Assembly (NCBI GenBank): GCA_028822945.1
Contig: JAPKCN010000025.1
Location: 1 to 14,663, forward strand
Source: Porticoccaceae bacterium
Lineage (GTDB): Bacteria > Pseudomonadota > Gammaproteobacteria > Pseudomonadales > Porticoccaceae
Reading direction: 5' to 3'
DNA length: 14,663 nt
This document shows positions 1 to 6,207 of this stretch, piece after piece. The notes beneath the pieces were generated by a model. It had not been told where the DNA came from. It was given only the letters and a program-made list of their open reading frames with translations, and made no database searches. Each line of letters begins with the position of its first letter. Position 1 is the stretch's first letter. A program made the position numbers and the translations under genes.

Positions 1-1119
1 CATGGCGATGAAACGATCAAAAAGTGGCGCGGCATCATGTGGCCCAGGACTTGCTTCTGGGTGCCCCTGAAAACTAAATGCAGGTCTATCGGTGCGTTCG
101 ATACCCTGCAGTGAACCGTCAAACAACGACCGATGGGTAACGGCGAGGTTAGCTGGCAAACTGTCTTCGTCCACTGCAAAGCCGTGATTTTGACTCGTAA
201 TCATCACCCGTTTAGCGGCTATATCCTCAACCGGGTGATTGGCCCCATGGTGACCAAACTTCATTTTGGTAGTTCGCGCACCAGACGCCAGCGCCAGCAA
301 TTGATGTCCAAGACAGATCCCAAACAGCGGAGTATCGGTTTGAAGAATCGTGTTAATAGCCGCAATAGCATATTCACAGGGCTCTGGATCGCCGGGGCCA
401 TTAGAGAGGAAAATACCGTCTGGCTGCATCGCCAAAACTTTAGCGGCGGGTGTTTGTGCAGGCACCACCAGTAATTCGCAGGACCTATCCACCAGCATTC
501 GCAAAATGTTGCGCTTAACCCCGAAATCGTAGGCAACTACTTTAAAGAGTGGCGTTGGCGACTCGCTGTAACCATGCTCAAGGCTCCAGCTGCCCTGAGT
601 CCAAGCTGACGGATGTGCCAGCGAAACTTCTTTTGCCAGATCCATACCTTTCAACCCAGGAAAGGCTCGCGCCTTTTCAATCGCGGAACCCGGATCGATA
701 TTACCTGCCATAATACAACCGCTCTGCGCGCCCGAATCTCGTAATCGTCGAGTCAAACTGCGCGTATCTATATCAGCAATACCGAGGATATTATGGTCAC
801 GCAAATAATCTCCGAGGCTTTGTTGGCTGCGAAAGTTAGACGTCAACAGGGGTAAATCACGAATAACTAAACCTGCGGCCCAAATGTTGTTAGATTCCTC
901 ATCATCGGCATTGACCCCGACATTACCTATATGCGGGTAAGTTAGAGTCACAATCTGATGCGCATAGGAGGGATCGGTTAGAATTTCTTGGTAGCCGGTG
1001 AGCGCAGTATTGAACACCACTTCTCCGACGCTGCAACCCTGTGCACCAATCGCTGTACCCGAAAAAACTGTGCCATCGGCCAAGGCGAGAATCGCCCGCG
1101 TACGGATCTCGGAATTCAC
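1..1119 (-). CDS. carA: Carbamoyl-phosphate synthase small subunit, 3' end beyond window
   Basis: This is the glutamine-hydrolysing subunit of carbamoyl phosphate synthase. It supplies ammonia to CarB for carbamoyl phosphate, used in arginine and pyrimidine synthesis. 373 codons are visible, and the E. coli protein has 382 residues, so only about the last ten are missing. The class I amidotransferase domain fills the C-terminal half. The nucleophile lies in FGICLGHQ at Cys269, and the other triad residues lie in GHPEASPGP at His353 and Glu355, the same numbers as in E. coli. SNGPGDPEP is also present. The start is GTG: a GGAGG lies four bases upstream and the next codons (NSEIRTRAILALADG) match the family N-terminus. 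carB presumably follows outside the window. Expression is probably controlled by the unusual leader described separately. Confidence 0.97.
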   Translation of the reverse strand, partial: MNSEIRTRAILALADGTVFSGTAIGAQGCSVGEVVFNTALTGYQEILTDPSYAHQIVTLTYPHIGNVGVNADDEESNNIWAAGLVIRDLPLLTSNFRSQQSLGDYLRDHNILGIADIDTRSLTRRLRDSGAQSGCIMAGNIDPGSAIEKARAFPGLKGMDLAKEVSLAHPSAWTQGSWSLEHGYSESPTPLFKVVAYDFGVKRNILRMLVDRSCELLVVPAQTPAAKVLAMQPDGIFLSNGPGDPEPCEYAIAAINTILQTDTPLFGICLGHQLLALASGARTTKMKFGHHGANHPVEDIAAKRVMITSQNHGFAVDEDSLPANLAVTHRSLFDGSLQGIERTDRPAFSFQGHPEASPGPHDAAPLFDRFIAM

Positions 1120-1127
1120 ACAACCTC

Positions 1128-1253
1128 CTAGCAATTAAAATACGGCGCTGTAACCCGCGCAAGTACCAGCCTTTCACAGACAACTTTGGCGGCCATAGAC
1201 AGACCGCCGAGCGCAAAAAAACGAGATGAAACTTTGCGTCTCACCTCGTTCAT
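1128..1253 (-). CDS. Candidate 41-residue leader peptide of carA
   Basis: A short frame opens with ATG at 1253-1251 and ends with TAG at 1130-1128. The stop overlaps the GGAGG of carA, an arrangement that would allow translational coupling. The predicted product begins MNEVRRKVSSRFFALGG and resembles no family I know. The frame runs through the whole terminator hairpin and its U-run, so a ribosome translating it would disrupt the hairpin. An in-frame GTG four codons upstream (1265-1263) is another possible start; a GAGAGG lies 12 bases before that GTG, and no good ribosome-binding site lies right before the ATG. A frame of this length can arise by chance, so the call rests on its placement and not on its sequence. 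Confidence 0.3.
   Translation of the reverse strand: MNEVRRKVSSRFFALGGLSMAAKVVCERLVLARVTAPYFNC
1134..1162 (-). promoter_or_regulatory. Possible proximal carA promoter
   Basis: Read on the minus strand, TTGCGC (1162-1157) and TTTAAT (1139-1134) are separated by 17 bases. The -10 matches the sigma-70 consensus at five of six positions and the -35 at three of six. Transcription would start next to or inside the carA ribosome-binding site, leaving almost no leader. That makes it doubtful unless the gene has a near-leaderless transcript. Confidence 0.2.
1214..1250 (-). terminator. Intrinsic terminator, likely attenuator in the carA leader
   Basis: On the minus strand AACGAGGTGAGAC (1250-1238) pairs over 13 positions with GTTTCATCTCGTT (1232-1220), with two G-U wobbles and the loop GCAAA. 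A run of T follows (1219-1215). Another T-run flanks the other side on the plus strand (1255-1262), offset from the stem, so weak termination in that direction is possible. The hairpin starts about 145 bases past the dapB stop, ends about 100 bases before carA, and lies downstream of a good promoter. It could therefore act as an attenuator as well as an end for dapB transcripts. Confidence 0.8.
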
Positions 1254-1321
1254 TGTTTTTTTCACTTGCGTCTGCAACCTCTCGCTACCGAACCGGCTTC
1301 AGGCGCCGGCGTTGGAACTCC

Positions 1322-1350
1322 ATTCTATTCAAAGAGCCGATTTTTGTCCA
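1322..1350 (-). promoter_or_regulatory. Sigma-70-like promoter of carA (upstream, P1)
   Basis: On the minus strand TGGACA (1350-1345) and TAGAAT (1327-1322) are 17 bases apart, each matching the sigma-70 consensus at five of six positions. Transcription would begin near 1315, giving a leader of about 195 bases that contains the terminator hairpin and the small leader frame. Just upstream, 1361-1371 holds the imperfect palindrome TGATTAATTCA, which reads TGAATTAATCA on the minus strand. It contains one TGAAT half-site like those of ARG boxes, but the second half is poor. Confidence 0.45.
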
Positions 1351-1394
1351 ATAGCTTATGTGATTAATTCATTTGCTCGAACGCCCTGCCTTCA

Positions 1395-2198
1395 TCAACT
1401 GAACCCAAGAACGTCCTGCATATCAAAGAGGCCAGGCGGTTTTTGCACTAGCCAATCAGCCGCACGTATAGCACCTCGTGCGAAAGCCATGCGACTCGAT
1501 GCTCGATGAGTAATCTCTACGCACTCGCCATCGGCGGCAAATAGGACCGTGTGATCACCGACAATATCGCCCGCTCTAATCGTAGAGAAACCAATGGTCT
1601 GGCGCTCCCGAGCTCCAATCTGGCCCTCTCTACCGTAGACCGCTACACGCTGGAGGTCGCGACCGAGAGCGCTAGCTACGGCACCACCCAGCGCCAGTGC
1701 TGTCCCAGAGGGGGCATCGACCTTGTTACGGTGATGCGCCTCGACAATTTCCACGTCGACTTCATCGCCAAGAACCTGGGCGGCCAATGCCGCTAATTTA
1801 AAACACAGATTGACCCCAGTCGAAAAGTTCGAGGCCATGCACAGAGGGATCTGACGAGCCGCCTGTTCCACTACTGCCAATTGCTCACTATTTAAACCTG
1901 TGGTGCCTAGAACTACAGGTATCCCGCGCAACGCGCAATCGGTAACATTGATCGCCGAGGCCTGTGCGGTCGAGAAATCAATCAACAAATCGACCTTATC
2001 AGACAACTGACTTACCGAACTTACGACAACTACCTCGTTACGCCCAATTCCACCCAACTCCCCAGAATCTAAACCAATTAAGGAGCTCTGCGGATCTTCA
2101 AGGGCGCCCGCAAGCTTCACCTCAGGCGTTTCATGCAAGGTTTCGATGAGTGTCTTACCCATCCGCCCACCCGCGCCTGTAATAGCGATCCTAATCAT
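1395..2198 (-). CDS. dapB: 4-hydroxy-tetrahydrodipicolinate reductase
   Basis: DapB reduces 4-hydroxy-tetrahydrodipicolinate with NAD(P)H in the cytosol, a step toward meso-diaminopimelate and lysine. The protein has 267 residues (E. coli 273). The N-terminal Rossmann fold begins with GAGGRMG at residues 8-14, followed by IDFST near 73-77 and GTTG at 98-101. The catalytic and substrate-binding segment is EAHHRNKVDAPSG, with His155, His156 and Lys159. The ATG start matches the usual beginning of the family; an AGG seven bases upstream is the only ribosome-binding element. It lies 65 bases after dnaJ with no terminator between them, so it is probably cotranscribed with the chaperone genes, an order also found in Pseudomonas. 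Confidence 0.97.
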   Translation of the reverse strand: MIRIAITGAGGRMGKTLIETLHETPEVKLAGALEDPQSSLIGLDSGELGGIGRNEVVVVSSVSQLSDKVDLLIDFSTAQASAINVTDCALRGIPVVLGTTGLNSEQLAVVEQAARQIPLCMASNFSTGVNLCFKLAALAAQVLGDEVDVEIVEAHHRNKVDAPSGTALALGGAVASALGRDLQRVAVYGREGQIGARERQTIGFSTIRAGDIVGDHTVLFAADGECVEITHRASSRMAFARGAIRAADWLVQKPPGLFDMQDVLGFS

Positions 2199-2263
2199 GT
2201 CAATGCCTATATCAAGATGCCTCTAACCGACCACAGCTATAGCTTCAAACCATACTTGCAATA

Positions 2264-3379
2264 CTAGTTAGTAAGATTGTCAAAAAAGCTCTTTACTCCA
2301 CCGAACCAATTGCTACTGCGCGGGGAATGTTTACTGCTCCCGCCCAAACTCTGATCAAAGCTCTGCAGTAACTTCACTTGCTTAGCTGACAAATTTATCG
2401 GTGTCTCTAAAATAACTCGGCACAAAAGGTCGCCTGGTCCGCCACCACGAACCTGAGTCACGCCCTTACCGCGCAATCTAAATAACTTGCCGCTCTGGGT
2501 TTCCAACGGAATCTTTAATTTAACTTTGCCCGACAAAGTCGGCACTTCTAACTCGCCACCAAGAGCTGCCTGACTAAAACTAATCGGCACTTCACAGTGA
2601 AGGTTGGCACCCTCGCGAACGAAAAGGCTGTGCTCGGCGACATTCATTTGCACATACAAGTCGCCATTTGGCCCTCCCTGCGGCCCTGCTTCGCCCTTGC
2701 CTGCCAACCTAATTCTGTCGCCGGTATCGACTCCCGCCGGAATCTTAACCGACAGTGTTTTACGTTTTTCAACCACGCCCTGTCCGTGACATCCACCACA
2801 CGGATCAGTAATCATCTGCCCGCGACCGCGACATTTAGGGCAAGTCTGCTGTACCGAAAAGAAACCTTGCTGCATCCGAACTTGGCCGACGCCTTGACAT
2901 GAAGTACAGGTGCGCGGCGACGAGCCTGCTCTCGCGCCGGACCCGTTGCAATTACTGCATGAATCCATGGTCGGAATATCAATCTCAACAGTTTTACCTT
3001 TGACCGCGTCCTCTAACTCTAATTGCAGGTCATAGCGAAGGTCTGAACCACGGGCCGGCCCGCCGCGTCCCCCAGAACTGCCCGCTCCACCAAAAATATC
3101 ACCAAATACATCGCCAAATATATCACCAAAACCAGCGCCTCCTCCACCTGCTTGATTCGACGCGGCGTGCCCAAACCGATCAAAATTGGCCTTTTTTTCA
3201 TCGTTGCTGAGAATTTCATAGGCCTCTTGCGCCTCTTTGAATTTGTCCTCAGCGTCTTTATTATCCGGATTTCGATCTGGGTGAAACTTCATCGCAACTC
3301 GGCGGAACGCCTTCTTTATCTCGTCCGCAGATGCTCCCTTATCAACACCTAAGACATCATAATAATCGCGTTTTGCCAT
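2264..3379 (-). CDS. dnaJ: Hsp40 co-chaperone DnaJ
   Basis: DnaJ delivers unfolded clients to DnaK and stimulates its ATPase. The protein has 371 residues and the full type I layout. The J domain (about 1-70) has HPD at 33-35. The Gly/Phe-rich linker (about 74-112) contains a small FGD(I/V) repeat at 84-97. The zinc-binding domain has four CxxCxGxG-type motifs, with cysteines at 141/144, 158/161, 180/183 and 194/197. The C-terminal substrate-binding and dimerisation domains follow. The ATG start opens the canonical MAKRDYYDVLGV. It follows dnaK by 120 bases that contain a GC-rich hairpin. Confidence 0.98.
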   Translation of the reverse strand: MAKRDYYDVLGVDKGASADEIKKAFRRVAMKFHPDRNPDNKDAEDKFKEAQEAYEILSNDEKKANFDRFGHAASNQAGGGGAGFGDIFGDVFGDIFGGAGSSGGRGGPARGSDLRYDLQLELEDAVKGKTVEIDIPTMDSCSNCNGSGARAGSSPRTCTSCQGVGQVRMQQGFFSVQQTCPKCRGRGQMITDPCGGCHGQGVVEKRKTLSVKIPAGVDTGDRIRLAGKGEAGPQGGPNGDLYVQMNVAEHSLFVREGANLHCEVPISFSQAALGGELEVPTLSGKVKLKIPLETQSGKLFRLRGKGVTQVRGGGPGDLLCRVILETPINLSAKQVKLLQSFDQSLGGSSKHSPRSSNWFGGVKSFFDNLTN

Positions 3380-3444
3380 ACCCTAATTCCCGCTAATCGC
3401 ACTAACTATAAACAGACTCCTTTGACACGGAGACTTCAATAAAT

Positions 3445-3468
3445 AGGCGCGAACCTAAGTCCGCGCCT
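3445..3468 (-). other. Hairpin between dnaK and dnaJ
   Basis: On the minus strand AGGCGCGGAC (3468-3459) pairs with GTTCGCGCCT (3454-3445) over ten positions, with one G-U pair and the tetraloop TTAG. It begins 32 bases after the dnaK stop. The following ATTTATT is only a weak U-tract, so this looks like a partial terminator or an mRNA-stabilising or processing hairpin that lowers dnaJ relative to dnaK. Confidence 0.55.
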
Positions 3469-3499
3469 GATCTCATATCGGCATATTGACCAACCGACG

Positions 3500-5413
3500 T
3501 TATTTGCGGTCTTCTTTAACCTCTTCAAACTCAGCATCCATTGCATCTTCAGCGCCATCCTCAGTCCGTTCGGCAGTTTCGTCTGGCTGACTCTGTTGCT
3601 CTGAATAGAGTTTCTGAGCCAGTGCCGCCGACGCCTCAGAGAGGGCTTGGGCTGCGCTATCAATAGCTTCTTTGTTATCGCCTTGAACCGCCTCTTCAAC
3701 CGCTTTAATGCCATTTTCAATCGCCGATTTATCCTCTTCACTGGCCTTATCGCCCGCCTCTTGAAGTGTTTTTGCGGCAGCGTGAGCAAGTCCATCCGCG
3801 GCGTTGCGCGCCTGCACTAACTCTTCAAAACGCTTATCTTCTTCAGCATTCACCTCGGCGTCGCGAACCATAGTTTCAATCTCTTCATCCGATAGACCAG
3901 AAGATGCCTTAATAATGATCGACTGTTCTTTACCTGTGGCCTTGTCCTTAGCTCCGACATGCAAGATACCGTTGGCATCGATATCGAACGTCACTTCAAT
4001 TTGTGGCATCCCGCGCGGCGAGGGTGGAATATCTGCTAAATCAAAGCGACCAAGAGACTTATTCTCCGCAGCTTGTTTGCGCTCACCCTGCACCACATGG
4101 ATAGTAACAGCTGTCTGATTATCATCTGCAGTCGAAAATATCTGTGACTTTTTCGTCGGAATCGTCGTATTCTTTTCAATCACCGGCGTCGCTACACTAC
4201 CCATAGTTTCGATACCCAAACTTAACGGCGTGACGTCCAGTAGCAAAACGTCGGTGACTTCGCCCGACAAAACTGCTCCTTGAAGCGCCGCACCCACAGC
4301 TACCGCCTCGTCTGGATTGACATCTTTGCGCGGTTCTTTACCAAAAAATGCGGTCACCTTCTCCTGCACTAATGGCATCCGAGTCTGTCCACCCACGAGG
4401 ATAATTTCATCGATTTCTGAGGCCGATTTACCGGCATCTGTTAACGCGGTTTTAAGTGGCTGCAGTGAACGCTCTACCAGCTCTTCGACCAGAGCCTCCA
4501 GCTTACTGCGGGTTAATTTCACAACTAGGTGCTTCGGCCCCGTGGCATCGGCGGTAATATACGGCAAATTAACCTCAGTCTGCTGGCTCGAGGAAAGTTC
4601 AATTTTAGCCTTCTCGGCAGCCTCTTTTAGGCGCTGCATAGCTAATGGATCGCCATGCAAGTCAATGCTACTGTCCTGCTTAAATTCAGACGACAAATAC
4701 TCGATAAGACGCATATCGAAGTCCTCACCGCCGAGGAAGGTATCGCCATTAGTTGCTAGCACCTCAAATTGTTTTTCGCCGTCGACATCGGCAATCTCAA
4801 TAATCGATATATCGAAGGTACCACCTCCAAGATCGTATACTGCTACAACTCGATCGCCAGCCACCTTATCTATACCGTACGCTAAGGCCGCTGCAGTCGG
4901 CTCATTAATGATCCGTTTAACATCGAGTCCTGCAATTCGACCGGCATCTTTGGTCGCTTGTCGCTGTGAGTCGTTGAAGTATGCCGGCACTGTGATAACC
5001 GCTTCACTAACGGTCTCGCCAAGATAGTCCTCAGCAGTTTTGCGCATTTTCTTGAGCACTTCTGCAGATATCTGCGGAGCGGCTTTGCTGTCGCCCTTGA
5101 TCTCGACCCAAGCGTCACCATTGTCTGCCTTGACAATTTTATAGGGCACCATCTTGATATCTTTTTGTACCACATCGTCTTCAAACCGACGTCCGATAAG
5201 GCGCTTGACCGCATACACCGTGTTAACAGGATTGGTGACCGCCTGCCGCTTGGCAGATTGGCCCACCAAAATTTCGCCGTCTTCGGCAAAGGCAACAACC
5301 GACGGCGTGGTCCGCGCGCCCTCGGCATTTTCGATAACTTTTGGCTTATCTCCCTCCAGGACGGCAACGCAAGAGTTAGTCGTACCTAAATCAATTCCGA
5401 TAATTTTTCCCAT
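3500..5413 (-). CDS. dnaK: Hsp70 chaperone DnaK
   Basis: DnaK is the ATP-driven Hsp70 that binds exposed hydrophobic peptides in the cytosol and works with DnaJ and GrpE. The protein has 637 residues (E. coli 638). The nucleotide-binding domain starts with the phosphate-loop signature IDLGTTNSC at 6-14 and contains YDLGGGTFD and the ILVGGQTRMP signature. The substrate-binding domain follows from about residue 390, and the helical lid ends in the typical acidic tail EFEEVKEDRK. The ATG start has AGGAG nine bases upstream. The gene lies 103 bases after grpE, with its own sigma-32-like promoter in the gap. Confidence 0.99.
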   Translation of the reverse strand: MGKIIGIDLGTTNSCVAVLEGDKPKVIENAEGARTTPSVVAFAEDGEILVGQSAKRQAVTNPVNTVYAVKRLIGRRFEDDVVQKDIKMVPYKIVKADNGDAWVEIKGDSKAAPQISAEVLKKMRKTAEDYLGETVSEAVITVPAYFNDSQRQATKDAGRIAGLDVKRIINEPTAAALAYGIDKVAGDRVVAVYDLGGGTFDISIIEIADVDGEKQFEVLATNGDTFLGGEDFDMRLIEYLSSEFKQDSSIDLHGDPLAMQRLKEAAEKAKIELSSSQQTEVNLPYITADATGPKHLVVKLTRSKLEALVEELVERSLQPLKTALTDAGKSASEIDEIILVGGQTRMPLVQEKVTAFFGKEPRKDVNPDEAVAVGAALQGAVLSGEVTDVLLLDVTPLSLGIETMGSVATPVIEKNTTIPTKKSQIFSTADDNQTAVTIHVVQGERKQAAENKSLGRFDLADIPPSPRGMPQIEVTFDIDANGILHVGAKDKATGKEQSIIIKASSGLSDEEIETMVRDAEVNAEEDKRFEELVQARNAADGLAHAAAKTLQEAGDKASEEDKSAIENGIKAVEEAVQGDNKEAIDSAAQALSEASAALAQKLYSEQQSQPDETAERTEDGAEDAMDAEFEEVKEDRK

Positions 5414-5484
5414 GCCCTTAATCTCCTCTATTCTCGTAAAGCTTTTGGCTCAATTTATCTAACTCGCTGTTCGTTCCAGATGAT

Positions 5485-5514
5485 ATATGTGGGTACAAAT
5501 TCTACAAATTCAAG
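5485..5514 (-). promoter_or_regulatory. Sigma-32-like promoter for dnaK
   Basis: On the minus strand CTTGAAT (5514-5508) matches the heat-shock -35 consensus CTTGAAA at six of seven positions. CCACATAT (5492-5485) matches CCCCATNT at all but one defined position. The spacer is 15 bases, within the usual range. The -35 starts three bases after the grpE stop. It would give dnaK and dnaJ extra heat-shock transcription independent of grpE. Confidence 0.5.
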
Positions 5515-5516
5515 GT

Positions 5517-6065
5517 CTACGGTGCTTTTGACACGGTCACCATCGCTGGGCGAACTAACCGCCCGTGGAGTGTGTAGCCCTTTTGAAACACATCGATCAC
5601 CGTATTAGGTTCTAGGTCCACACTCGGCAACATACTTACCGCCTGATGTAAATCAGCATCGAATGGTTGCCCTGCGGGATCGACCTGCTCAACCTTAAAA
5701 TTTGTCAGTGCGTCGACAAAGCTCTTGAGCGTCAAATGCAAACCCTCGGCAACCGGTCTTTGTGCATCGTCGTCGATATCGATGGTACTCAGTGCGCGTT
5801 CTAAATTGTCTACTACCGGAAGTAGGGCCGCGACAAATTTGTCTAAGGCAAATTTATGCGCATTCTCCACATCTCTCTGCGTCCGGCGACGCACATTTTG
5901 CATTTCCGCCTGAACTCGCAAAACCTGTTCGTTGGCATCGATCAATTCTCGCTGTGCCTTATCGCCCTCGGATTCTACCTCTTCGACTACCAACTCAGCC
6001 TCTAACGGAACCTCATCACTTTGCTTATTTGGGTCTTCCGCCCCAGTTTCTGTTTCTTGTGACAC
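5517..6065 (-). CDS. grpE: Nucleotide exchange factor GrpE
   Basis: GrpE releases ADP from DnaK, resetting the chaperone cycle, and acts as a homodimer. The protein has 182 residues (E. coli 197). The N-terminus is acidic and poorly conserved. A long helix follows (about 35-95) with the family pattern RRTQRDVENAHKFALDKFV. The beta domain at the C-terminus carries FDADLHQAVS and QKGYTLHGRLVRPAMVTVSK, typical of GrpE. The start is GTG (6065-6063): AGGAG lies six bases upstream and no better ATG fits the family length. It is the first gene of the heat-shock unit, about 48 bases downstream of a near-perfect sigma-32 promoter. Confidence 0.97.
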   Translation of the reverse strand: MSQETETGAEDPNKQSDEVPLEAELVVEEVESEGDKAQRELIDANEQVLRVQAEMQNVRRRTQRDVENAHKFALDKFVAALLPVVDNLERALSTIDIDDDAQRPVAEGLHLTLKSFVDALTNFKVEQVDPAGQPFDADLHQAVSMLPSVDLEPNTVIDVFQKGYTLHGRLVRPAMVTVSKAP

Positions 6066-6119
6066 GCCAATCTCCTCTATTTATTCGCTATATTGATTTT
6101 TAACAATCGCATAGTGTCA

Positions 6120-6147
6120 ATATGGGGACAAACTAATTAGTTTCAAG
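6120..6147 (-). promoter_or_regulatory. Sigma-32 heat-shock promoter of grpE-dnaK-dnaJ
   Basis: On the minus strand CTTGAAA (6147-6141) and CCCCATAT (6127-6120) match the known E. coli sigma-32 consensus (CTTGAAA, 11-16 bases, CCCCATNT) perfectly, with a 13-base spacer. The start point would be near 6113, leaving about 48 bases of leader before the grpE GTG. The spacer together with part of the -35 forms a 14-base perfect palindrome. Confidence 0.88.
6130..6143. repeat. 14-base perfect palindrome in the grpE promoter
   Basis: AAACTAATTAGTTT is identical to its reverse complement and sits between the grpE -35 and -10, overlapping the last three bases of the -35. It also lies just upstream of the recN -35. 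It could be an operator for an unknown regulator. It does not match the CIRCE or LexA consensus. Confidence 0.5.
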
Positions 6148-6150
6148 CGA

Positions 6151-6179
6151 TTGCCTAACTGCAAGCGTAGGTGTATAAG
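6151..6179 (+). promoter_or_regulatory. Sigma-70-like promoter of recN
   Basis: TTGCCT (6151-6156) and TATAAG (6174-6179) are separated by 17 bases, matching the consensus at four and five of six positions. Transcription would start near 6186, about 22 bases before the chosen TTG start. The -35 lies only three bases from the -35 of the divergent grpE promoter. I find no CTGT-N8-ACAG LexA box between 6066 and 6210, although recN is SOS-induced in E. coli. Confidence 0.5.
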
Positions 6180-6207
6180 ATCTTACAACTATGGATTTGC
6201 TGATAAA

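Noticed and set aside
923..1216. 97-codon minus-strand frame over the carA start
   Set aside because: It is in a different frame from carA, which has clear family similarity through the same bases, and it resembles no known protein.
2235..2244. AGCTATAGCT palindrome between dnaJ and dapB
   Set aside because: Ten bases of palindrome in an AT-rich gap is weak, and no promoter with proper spacing surrounds it.
4317..5027. 236-codon plus-strand frame opposite dnaK
   Set aside because: Long antisense frames are a known by-product of dnaK codon use. The protein is serine-rich with no recognisable domain, and dnaK on the other strand is certain.
6151..6207. 19-codon N-terminal extension of recN from an upstream TTG
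   Set aside because: The extension has no match to RecN N-termini, and the upstream TTG is the -35 of the likely promoter.
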